64,000 nt of DNA from Candidatus Cloacimonadota bacterium (lineage in GTDB: Bacteria > Cloacimonadota > Cloacimonadia > Cloacimonadales > JAIOQZ01). Shown here piece after piece: positions 52,741 through 59,265 of this stretch. Each line of letters starts with the position of its first letter. Positions within the stretch are counted from its first letter, which is position 1. Below the pieces are notes generated by a model. It was not told the DNA's origin, did not search any database, and saw only the letters and a list, made by a program, of their open reading frames with translations. The stretch is from contig JAIOQZ010000035.1 of the NCBI GenBank assembly GCA_021108395.1, forward strand, positions 1 to 64,000, given 5' to 3'. Both the position numbers and the translations under genes were made by a program.

Positions 52741-52919
52741 TTAGATTGAGTCGGGATGTTCTCGCATGTGGGGAGGGGCGTCTGCACGAGAAGTACAGAC
52801 GCCTGAAAATGAGACGCACCTCGACATGGCACAGCCAATGGCGCCGGCTTCACTCACACCCGATTATTGGCGTGGCGCTACAGTGCCCACAGGCTTCAGC
52901 ACAGCGGTTCTGGACAGTT

Positions 52920-53366
52920 TCAGACAGCCTTGGCTGAGGCTGCGTCGCTTAACAGGCGGTGCTTTATCTCGTAGTCTGGATTGTCGAGAACGAGCTGACG
53001 CGCTATGTTGTTGGCGGTGTTGATGAGCAGCGGGCCTTTGAGGTTCGCTGTCATCCTGGCCGGGTCGCGTGGGACTGTCACGATGACGAGCTGCACCACA
53101 GTGGACGGGTCTTCGACCTTCAGTTCGAGCAGATCGCTCTCGAAGACGCGGATTTCGTAGTCAGGCTTGAAGATAAGCGGATCGGTGACCACAAAGGCAA
53201 GTTCCGGTTCATCCACGCTCTGTAGCCATTTGAGCGGCGACTTCTTGCTCGGATCGAGCAGCACGAAGTCCTTGCTTTTGGCAAAGCCAAGCAGGCCACT
53301 TGGAAAGTGAATGGTCGATTTCGGATCGATGTCAATCTCTCCAAAACGTTTTGTCTTGATGTTCAT
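52920..53366 (-). CDS. fliW: Flagellar assembly factor FliW
   Basis: A 148-residue cytoplasmic protein. In bacteria studied it binds flagellin and, when free, sequesters CsrA, linking flagellin output to translation control. Motifs match the family: MNIKTKRFGEIDID, IHFPSGLLGFAKSKDFVLLD, FKWLQSVD-like LKWLQSVDEPELAFVVTDP, LVIVTVPRDPARMTANLKGPLLINTANNIARQLVL. It is the last gene of the flagellar operon, after flgL. Its partner csrA is in the same operon, on the other side of flgL. Confidence 0.95.
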   Translation of the reverse strand: MNIKTKRFGEIDIDPKSTIHFPSGLLGFAKSKDFVLLDPSKKSPLKWLQSVDEPELAFVVTDPLIFKPDYEIRVFESDLLELKVEDPSTVVQLVIVTVPRDPARMTANLKGPLLINTANNIARQLVLDNPDYEIKHRLLSDAASAKAV

Positions 53367-53381
53367 TGTTCTCCCCTTCGA

Positions 53382-54554
53382 TCAGATGTAGTTTAACAGT
53401 GATTGCATGAAAATCTTGCTGAGGGCGGAAGTTGATGACTGCAACGCCGCCTCCTGCGCGGCCAGCGCGGTGATTGTTTCAATCAGATCGGGCTTCTCGA
53501 TGCCCTGAATGCTGGCCAGAAGGTTCTCGTTCATTGTCACGAGGCTGTTTTTGGCAACCTCGACCTTGTTCAGGCGAATACCCGCTTTCACGGTGCCCAC
53601 CTGCATGTCGTTCTGTAGCTGCTTCAGTTCCTCGAGCGCCTCCGAAATCTCGAAGGTGTTGCTGTCCTCGAGTCCCAGACGCAGCTTTTGCAGTTTTGCA
53701 AAGAAACCGGTGTCGTCCAACACTTCCTGTCCTGTGACGTTGGTGGCCAGGCGCGAGCTGCGCATGGCGTTGAACTCGATAACCCCGTTGTCGCCGTTGT
53801 AACGGCCTTCGACCACATCGATGCGGAATTGATCGCCCTCGGCGAACGTGCCGTCGGTGAGTCCCAGCCGCACCCCCAGGTCCTGTCCGTTGACATCGTC
53901 GAAGACATCGATATTGCCGGTAAGTGTGTGTGTATTGCCCCAGGTTTCGCCGCCATCCTCCGATACCTGATACTGAGCAACCCCCAAATCGCCGGCGGAA
54001 ACCACGCGAACCAGGTAGCTCATTTTCTCGTCGCCGGTGAAGTCGCCGGACGAGGTGGCGTCGCCGTCGTAGGTGTTCAGGATTTGGTTGTAGGCCGGCA
54101 TAATCAAGCCGACGTCGCCAAAGGCCTGTGTCGAGGTTCTGTGCCCGGAGAAGATATAGCGGTCTCTCACCTGGGTGTTGGCCACTTCCAGCGCCTGGTC
54201 GATAAGCTCCTGCACCTGTTGCGCCGCGATTGCGCGGGCGGTTTCGTCCGAGGTCTCGGTGGCGCCCATCTCTGCAATCTCGCGTGCCCTGGCCAGGATG
54301 TCGTTGAAGTCCTGCATGGCGGCGTCTGTCGCGTTCAGGAACTCCTCGGCCTCGGTGAGGTTGGCCAGATACTGCATGTTTGCAGCGAGCGTCTGCTTGA
54401 GCGAGGTGGAAGTGGCGATGCCACTCGGGTCGTCCGAAGGGCGCAGCAGCTTCTGCTCGTTAGAAAGCTCTTCCTGTATTCGACGATACCTCTCCAGGTT
54501 GGTCGTCACATTTCTCAACAGCGTGCGATACGCTGCCTGGGTCGTCACTCTCAC
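53382..54554 (-). CDS. flgL: Flagellar hook-filament junction protein FlgL
   Basis: A 390-residue flagellin-like protein joining hook and filament. The N-terminal helices (TQAAYRTLLRNVTTNLERYRRIQEELSNEQKLLRPSDDPSGIATSTSLK) and the C-terminal helices (QEAALQSSTSALSKIFMQSLLNYI) are typical, with a variable beta-region between (about 140-290). The start is a GTG six bases after GGGAGG, within the last codons of csrA; the two genes are separated by a single base. Its ribosome-binding site contains GGA motifs that CsrA could bind, which is only a suggestion. Confidence 0.94.
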   Translation of the reverse strand: MRVTTQAAYRTLLRNVTTNLERYRRIQEELSNEQKLLRPSDDPSGIATSTSLKQTLAANMQYLANLTEAEEFLNATDAAMQDFNDILARAREIAEMGATETSDETARAIAAQQVQELIDQALEVANTQVRDRYIFSGHRTSTQAFGDVGLIMPAYNQILNTYDGDATSSGDFTGDEKMSYLVRVVSAGDLGVAQYQVSEDGGETWGNTHTLTGNIDVFDDVNGQDLGVRLGLTDGTFAEGDQFRIDVVEGRYNGDNGVIEFNAMRSSRLATNVTGQEVLDDTGFFAKLQKLRLGLEDSNTFEISEALEELKQLQNDMQVGTVKAGIRLNKVEVAKNSLVTMNENLLASIQGIEKPDLIETITALAAQEAALQSSTSALSKIFMQSLLNYI

Positions 54555-54555
54555 G

Positions 54556-54801
54556 TCAACCTCCCAGTTTGATGGAAAGCATCTCGTTCAACTGGTCGAG
54601 CGACTGGCTGTCGTCGGCCTTGCGCACAGCTTTCCGGTTCTCCCGCAAGATCTTTTCGTAGATCTCCTTGCGGTAAATGGGCATCTGTCTTGGGGCGTTG
54701 ATGCCAATCCGCGCCGAGTTCTTGTTTATCTCGGCCACTACGATCTCGATGTCGTCGCCGATGATGATCGACTCGCCCACTTTTCTTGTCAGAATAAGCA
54801 T
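54556..54801 (-). CDS. csrA: Carbon storage regulator CsrA
   Basis: An 81-residue RNA-binding protein that represses or stabilises mRNAs at GGA motifs. The sequence MLILTRKVGESIIIGDDIEIVV and IGINAPRQMPIYRKEIYEKI matches the family. Arg44 near the C-terminal helix is the usual RNA contact region (PIYRKEIYE). A 20-residue acidic/Ser tail extends beyond the standard 61 residues, as in flagellar-locus CsrA of several lineages. It is placed between flgK and flgL, not beside fliW. Confidence 0.96.
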   Translation of the reverse strand: MLILTRKVGESIIIGDDIEIVVAEINKNSARIGINAPRQMPIYRKEIYEKILRENRKAVRKADDSQSLDQLNEMLSIKLGG

Positions 54802-54868
54802 GGAGTTACCTTCCTTGGTTGCTTATTTCATACCTTCCCTGGTTAAATTCTTGCGACATGAAACCCCA

Positions 54869-56239
54869 TTAGACGAGGCTGATAACGATACTCAGCGCTT
54901 TGTCGGCCGACGAGATAATCTTGGCGGCGGCGGCAAAGGACTGTTGAAACTGGATAAGCTTGGCGGCTTCCTCGTCCAGGGAGACACCTTTGACGCTTTC
55001 CCGGAAATTATCGATCTGAAAAGCGGTGGATTCGTGCAGGGTGGCCTTGTTCAGAGCGTTGCCGCTGTCGCGGCCAATGTTGCCAACCCAGGCGCCATAA
55101 TAGTCGCCAAAACTGTGCCCGTTTTCCATGGTTGCGGCTTTGCGCAAATCGGCGATGGACAACGCGATACGGTTGTCGCCCTCCTCGCCTTCCAGCGATG
55201 CGGCGATGCGAGATGGCTGATCGAGAATATCGGCGCTGACGCGAAAATCGGAAGCGCCGGTGATGTCGTCGGCAAAGAAGTTGCGTCCATCGCTTGGCGG
55301 ATCGCCCAGGTCGTAGCCCTGTCGATGTATCGCGTTGAGCGAAGCCGCGATTTGCACGGCCAGAGCGTCCAGGTCGGCGCGGTAGCCGTCGATCATGTCG
55401 TCGCGCAGGCGGGTGAGGCCGACGATCTTGCCCTGATGCAGGCCGCCGATGTCGTCGCGGGTGTCTTTCCACACCAGGCGCGAAGTGGCGTCACCGTCTT
55501 CTGCCTCACGGACGACGCGCAGGTTGCGGCACCAGTCGTTTTTCACCAGCTCGTCGGAGCCGAAATAGACGACGCGGGTACCGTCGGCGCGAACAGCGAG
55601 CCTGACGTTTCCATACTCGCTCAAATCGTCGAGCAGCAGGTCAAATTGATCTTCGAGGTCGTTGACCGGCTTGCCTACGGAATTCTGGATGCGCTGATTG
55701 AGCATGGCCAGGTCGGAGGCGATGCTGTTCACGCTGCCGGCGATTTGTTCAATCTCGTCGTTCACTTCCTTGCGCTTTTGCACCAAGCTGGCGTTGATGT
55801 CGTGAAAAGCCTCGCTGAGATTGTCGGCAGCGCCCAGCACATCCAGGCGATAGACGTTGTCGGCGGGGTTGTCGGCCAGGCTTTCCCATGCGTCCCAGAA
55901 CTTGTTGAGGGTGGTGGAAAGGCCGAATTCGGAAGGTTCGTTCAGCTCGACTTCGAGCTCGGCGAGTTTCTGGCTCATGCGGCTCCAGGAACCAAGCTGA
56001 GAGTTTTCATCGCGATAATTGATGTCGAGCTGCAGGTCGCGCATGCGTTCGATGCGAACCATTTCCACGCCCCCGCCAAACGAGCCGAAGCTGTCGCTAA
56101 TCGGATCGGCGTTGGTTTGCACCACACGCTGCCGACTGTAGCCGAGCGTGTTGACGTTGGCGATGTTCTGGCCGACTGTCTGTAGTTGGCGCTCGTTTGC
56201 GTGCAACGCGCTTTTGCCGATGTACAGTAGCTCAAACAT
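54869..56239 (-). CDS. flgK: Flagellar hook-associated protein FlgK
   Basis: A 456-residue hook-filament junction protein, first after the hook cap. The N-terminus carries LYIGKSALHANERQLQTVGQNIANVNTLGYSRQRVVQTN, the rod/hook family signature, and the C-terminus FRESVKGVSLDEEAAKLIQFQQSFAAAAKIISSADKALSIVISLV mirrors it. The central part is predominantly helix and strand (about 90-410). The domain order matches a short FlgK. It precedes csrA by 67 bases. Confidence 0.95.
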   Translation of the reverse strand: MFELLYIGKSALHANERQLQTVGQNIANVNTLGYSRQRVVQTNADPISDSFGSFGGGVEMVRIERMRDLQLDINYRDENSQLGSWSRMSQKLAELEVELNEPSEFGLSTTLNKFWDAWESLADNPADNVYRLDVLGAADNLSEAFHDINASLVQKRKEVNDEIEQIAGSVNSIASDLAMLNQRIQNSVGKPVNDLEDQFDLLLDDLSEYGNVRLAVRADGTRVVYFGSDELVKNDWCRNLRVVREAEDGDATSRLVWKDTRDDIGGLHQGKIVGLTRLRDDMIDGYRADLDALAVQIAASLNAIHRQGYDLGDPPSDGRNFFADDITGASDFRVSADILDQPSRIAASLEGEEGDNRIALSIADLRKAATMENGHSFGDYYGAWVGNIGRDSGNALNKATLHESTAFQIDNFRESVKGVSLDEEAAKLIQFQQSFAAAAKIISSADKALSIVISLV

Positions 56240-56257
56240 AATGTCTTCCCGTAGCGC

Positions 56258-56758
56258 TCAGATCCGCTTATTGAGCAGAATCGAGCTGCGTTTCTGGTGA
56301 ATCATCCCGACGCGGCTGTAAACCCGGTCGTGGTCGATGATGTCGGCGATCATTTCGAGATTGTCGCCCACAAGTTCGAGCCCGGTACGGATGAGTTCTT
56401 TGTTCTCCGACGACAGTTTGTCGATGGTTTTGAGCGTGTTGGCGAACACCTTGAAGAACACCTGCGCCCGTTCCTGTTCCTCTTCTTCCTCGAACAGCTC
56501 GCTGATGTTTTTCAGCGAGTGGGACTGTGTTGTGGCGTCGCACATCACCAACAACGTCTCCATAAGGTCGTTGCGGGTGTTGGTGGCCTTGTGTGCCTGG
56601 CTGATAAGAATCACCGCCTGCTGGCTTGTCTCCTGGAAATAGGTGATGTCCCATTTCATCAGCGCATGCTTTTGTTGGGAGAGAACGAGCGACACTTCCT
56701 GATAGGCCGCTATCTCCTCTTCCCAGGCATCGAAGAAATCTTTTCTGAGCGCATCCAT
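56258..56758 (-). CDS. flgN: FlgN-like flagellar export chaperone
   Basis: A 166-residue all-helical protein with a charged, Glu-rich body (FEEEEEQERAQVFFKV) and a C-terminal segment (RVYSRVGMIHQKRSSILLNKRI) like FlgN. FlgN keeps FlgK and FlgL soluble and guides them to the export gate. Sequence conservation in this family is low, so the call depends on size, helix pattern and position directly upstream of flgK. Confidence 0.7.
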   Translation of the reverse strand: MDALRKDFFDAWEEEIAAYQEVSLVLSQQKHALMKWDITYFQETSQQAVILISQAHKATNTRNDLMETLLVMCDATTQSHSLKNISELFEEEEEQERAQVFFKVFANTLKTIDKLSSENKELIRTGLELVGDNLEMIADIIDHDRVYSRVGMIHQKRSSILLNKRI

Positions 56759-56775
56759 GCTTGGTCTCCTGCTGT

Positions 56776-57618
56776 TTATTGAAAGCCTTCGTAATAATCT
56801 TGTACTCGCCGCACATAGTGCTGCGTTTCCTCGAACGGCGGTATGCCGCCATAGCGGTCAACGTTGCCGGGGCCGGCGTTATAGGCGGCCAGGGCAAGCT
56901 CGATGTCGCCGTCATAGCGATCGAGCATCAGTCGCAGGTAGCGGGCGCCACCCTGAATGTTCTGGCGCGGGTCAAAGCTGTCCGTCACGCCCAGTCCTGC
57001 GGCTGTGCCGTCCATGAGCTGCATCAGCCCTTTGGCTCCGGCGTGAGATTCCACCTGCGGATTGCCATAGCTCTCCTGGGCAATAACCGCCTTGATGAGC
57101 CGTGGGTCGAGGCCATGCTGATGGGCGGCTTCGAGAATGAGCGGCTCAAACTGCTGCAACCGAGCGGCAAGCGTTTTGCCCACAGGCTGCGGCTCGCTGG
57201 GTGCAGGCACAGGCCGTCTCACGACCTGGATAATCTGCGAAATGTCTGCACGGCTGAGGCCGCGCACAGGTAATTCATCGTTGTCTTCGGTATGCTGCTC
57301 GAGTTGTTCCATTATCTGCTTGGAAAGCCCCAGGTCGCCGCGACGAGCCATCGTCATCGAAATCTCGCCGAGAAACATCTCGTTATAGAAGTCGCCGCCG
57401 GGCATATCGCCCAGAAATCCGTCGCCTTCCAGAGTGTCGGTCATGGCGCTCAACATCTGCCGTATGAGCATAGCCTCGAACTGATGGCTCACATCCTGGG
57501 CACGCTCGGCGTCGTATGCCCTGGACTGGTCGAGCCCGCGCACCTGGTCGGTCAGCTTGCGCATCTCGTCCTGGCGGCGTTCGAGCGCGATGTCACCTGT
57601 TGTCGGCAGTTGAATCAT
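56776..57618 (-). CDS. flgJ: FlgJ-type rod-binding protein fused to a lytic transglycosylase
   Basis: A 280-residue two-domain protein. The FlgJ N-terminal rod-binding domain covers about 40-108 (SHQFEAMLIRQMLSAMTDT...FLGEISMTMARRGDLGLSKQIMEQL). After a Pro-rich linker, residues about 155-275 form a GH23/SLT lytic transglycosylase, with Glu182 in IKAVIAQESYGNPQ, GAKGLMQLMDGTA and LALAAYNAGPGNVDRYGGIPPF. Enterobacterial FlgJ carries a glucosaminidase domain instead. The enzyme would open peptidoglycan for the growing rod. Overlap with neighbours is small: it begins 10 bases after the flgI stop codon. Confidence 0.92.
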   Translation of the reverse strand: MIQLPTTGDIALERRQDEMRKLTDQVRGLDQSRAYDAERAQDVSHQFEAMLIRQMLSAMTDTLEGDGFLGDMPGGDFYNEMFLGEISMTMARRGDLGLSKQIMEQLEQHTEDNDELPVRGLSRADISQIIQVVRRPVPAPSEPQPVGKTLAARLQQFEPLILEAAHQHGLDPRLIKAVIAQESYGNPQVESHAGAKGLMQLMDGTAAGLGVTDSFDPRQNIQGGARYLRLMLDRYDGDIELALAAYNAGPGNVDRYGGIPPFEETQHYVRRVQDYYEGFQ

Positions 57619-57628
57619 GGCTTATCCC

Positions 57629-58732
57629 CTACAGAATGACCAGCTCGGCCTGCAATGCACCGGCGGCCTTGAGCGACTGAAAAATGGCTATGAGGTCTCG
57701 CGGGGTGGTCTCGATGCGGTTGAGCGCACGAGCCAAATCCTGCACGGTGGCGGTTTCAATTACAGATACGCGGGCATCCTCGGGAATGACTTCGATGGAG
57801 GAGCCGGTCGTGGTTTGCACGATGCCGGCTGCGCCACCTGCGCCAACGACCCCCACGCCTGTGGTCTGTGTTTCCTGCGCCACTTTGATGGTGAGGTTGC
57901 CGTGCGCCACGGCCACCTGCGTAATTCTTACGTCGCCGCCGGCCACGATGGTGCCGGTACGCTCGTTGATAACCACTCGTGCCGCTTGCTCCGGCATCAC
58001 CTGTAGGTTCTCGATTTGAGAGATGAAACCGATGAGGTTGCGATTGTTCAGCACCGAGTCGGGCACCACCACCTGCACCGACATACCGTCTTCAGGGGCG
58101 GCGAGGCGCAAGTCGAAATACTCGTTGATGGCTGTGGCCACCCGCTGGACAGTGGTGAAATCGGGATTGCGCAGGTTCAGCATCAGCTCGCCGTTAAACA
58201 GCAACTGGCTGTACACCTCTTCGTGCACGGTTGCGCCGCCGGGAACACGCCCCACGAGGGCGTAATTGCGTCGTACACGGCTGCCACCGCTTTCGGTGTT
58301 GAACCCGCCGATCGAGACGGCGCCCTGCGCCATCGCCAGCAGGTTCTGCTCGACGTCCATCAGGGGCGACAGCAGCAACATGCCGCCTTCGAGGCTCTTG
58401 GCGTCGCCCAGCGAACTGACGGTTACATCGAACTGGCCGCCCACCTTGGCGAACGGCGGCAGTGTCGCGGTAATCATGACAGCCGCCACGTTGTTGGGGC
58501 GTATTTTGTTCATGGGCACCATGATGCCAAAGCGCTCCATCATGTTCTTGATCGACTGCACAGTCATCTGGGAAGACGAGCCGTCGCCCGTTCCATCCAA
58601 ACCGACCACGAGTCCATAACCGATGAGCGGACGCGCCTCGAGTCCGCTGAAGGTGGCAATGTCCTTCAAACGTACTTGCGCGTGCAGTCCGCAAAAAGCG
58701 ACCAACAGTAACAGCAAAACCAGTCTCTTCAT
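57629..58732 (-). CDS. flgI: Flagellar P-ring protein FlgI
   Basis: A 367-residue periplasmic protein with signal peptide MKRLVLLLLLVAFCGLHA. It forms the ring around the rod in the peptidoglycan layer of two-membrane bacteria. Family blocks are RLKDIATFSG...IGYGLVVGLDGTGDG, FGIMVPMNKIRPNNVAAVMITATLPPFAKVGGQFDVTVSSLGDAKSLEGGMLLLSPL, and the end MRVIETATVQDLARALN-like VSVIETATVQDLARALNRIETTPRDLIAIFQSLKAAGAL. ATG 58732 gives the proper signal peptide. First gene of the operon. Confidence 0.96.
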   Translation of the reverse strand: MKRLVLLLLLVAFCGLHAQVRLKDIATFSGLEARPLIGYGLVVGLDGTGDGSSSQMTVQSIKNMMERFGIMVPMNKIRPNNVAAVMITATLPPFAKVGGQFDVTVSSLGDAKSLEGGMLLLSPLMDVEQNLLAMAQGAVSIGGFNTESGGSRVRRNYALVGRVPGGATVHEEVYSQLLFNGELMLNLRNPDFTTVQRVATAINEYFDLRLAAPEDGMSVQVVVPDSVLNNRNLIGFISQIENLQVMPEQAARVVINERTGTIVAGGDVRITQVAVAHGNLTIKVAQETQTTGVGVVGAGGAAGIVQTTTGSSIEVIPEDARVSVIETATVQDLARALNRIETTPRDLIAIFQSLKAAGALQAELVIL

Positions 58733-58837
58733 CTCTTGCCTCTCTTGCCCGAACCAGATGGGCGATATGAGTCTCTCGCAAAGAACAGCGTGGCGCATAG
58801 CCAAAGCGGGCATACGCCGCCGCAGATGAAGTGAAAC

Positions 58838-58852
58838 GCAATGGGTGTGCCA
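58838..58852 (-). promoter_or_regulatory. Sigma-54 (-24/-12) promoter of the flagellar operon
   Basis: On the minus strand TGGCACA-CCCA-TTGC matches the sigma-54 consensus TGGCACG-N4-TTGC at every position except the seventh, with the exact spacing between the GG and GC doublets. Transcription would start near 58826, about 95 bases before flgI. The match predicts that a bacterial enhancer-binding protein and RpoN act here; neither gene is in the window. Confidence 0.65.
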
Positions 58853-58968
58853 GTCGCGCCTTTTGGATTATCTCGCTGCAATACTGCCAGTTACGTTATC
58901 CCAACGAAACAGGTTCTTGCTGAAATACCGGCCCAGATAACTCACCCGCAGGAAATATTTTCCGCAAA

Positions 58969-59190
58969 GATGGGGCGCTGCCCCCTTTGAAGGCTCACTT
59001 CGCTTCGCTACGCGACTAACCCCGCTCACTTTTTGTAAAAAGTGAGATCAAAAACTTTTGCGGAAACTTCGTTTCCTATGTACAGTAGTGAATTCTGTGA
59101 CACAAGGATGCGCTGGCATCCGCCAGAAGTTTGGCTTGTCGCGTAGCAAAGCGGAGTGAGCCTTTTATGGGGTAGGGGCGGATCCCCATC
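58969..59190. repeat. Interspersed inverted-repeat element, copy D (complete, about 222 bp)
   Basis: The ends are inverted: GATGGGGCGCTGCCCC on the left, and GATGGGGATCCGCCCC on the right when read on the minus strand. Both arms carry the extra module AAGGCTCACTTCGCTTCGCTAC on the left and AAGGCTCACTCCGCTTTGCTAC on the right, then CTCACTTTTTGTAAAAAGTGAG (left), GATCAAAAACTTTTGC, and GGAAACTTCGTTTCC (left) versus GGATGCCAGCGCATCC (right). Lies between divergent flgI and the glycosyltransferase gene, between their two promoters. Confidence 0.8.
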
Positions 59191-59207
59191 TCAAAAAAGG
59201 TTTAACG

Positions 59208-59236
59208 TTGACACCAATTCTGCCGACTGGTATTAG
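59208..59236 (+). promoter_or_regulatory. Sigma-70-like promoter for the glycosyltransferase operon
   Basis: TTGACA at 59208-59213, exactly 17 bases, TATTAG at 59231-59236, with start expected near 59243, just outside repeat copy D. The gene's GGGAGG site follows. Confidence 0.6.
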
Positions 59237-59265
59237 AGATGCAGTCCAGCGAACAGGGAGGTTCC

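Noticed and set aside
52777-52803. Hairpin GGCGTCTG...CAGACGCC after the MltB-type gene as a terminator
   Set aside because: The 8-bp stem has an 11-base loop and no T-run on either strand, so I did not list it as a terminator; the rest of the gap 52741-52919 shows nothing.
54677-56185. A 502-codon plus-strand frame opposite flgK
   Set aside because: Mirror of flgK with no family features; flgK carries both terminal signatures.
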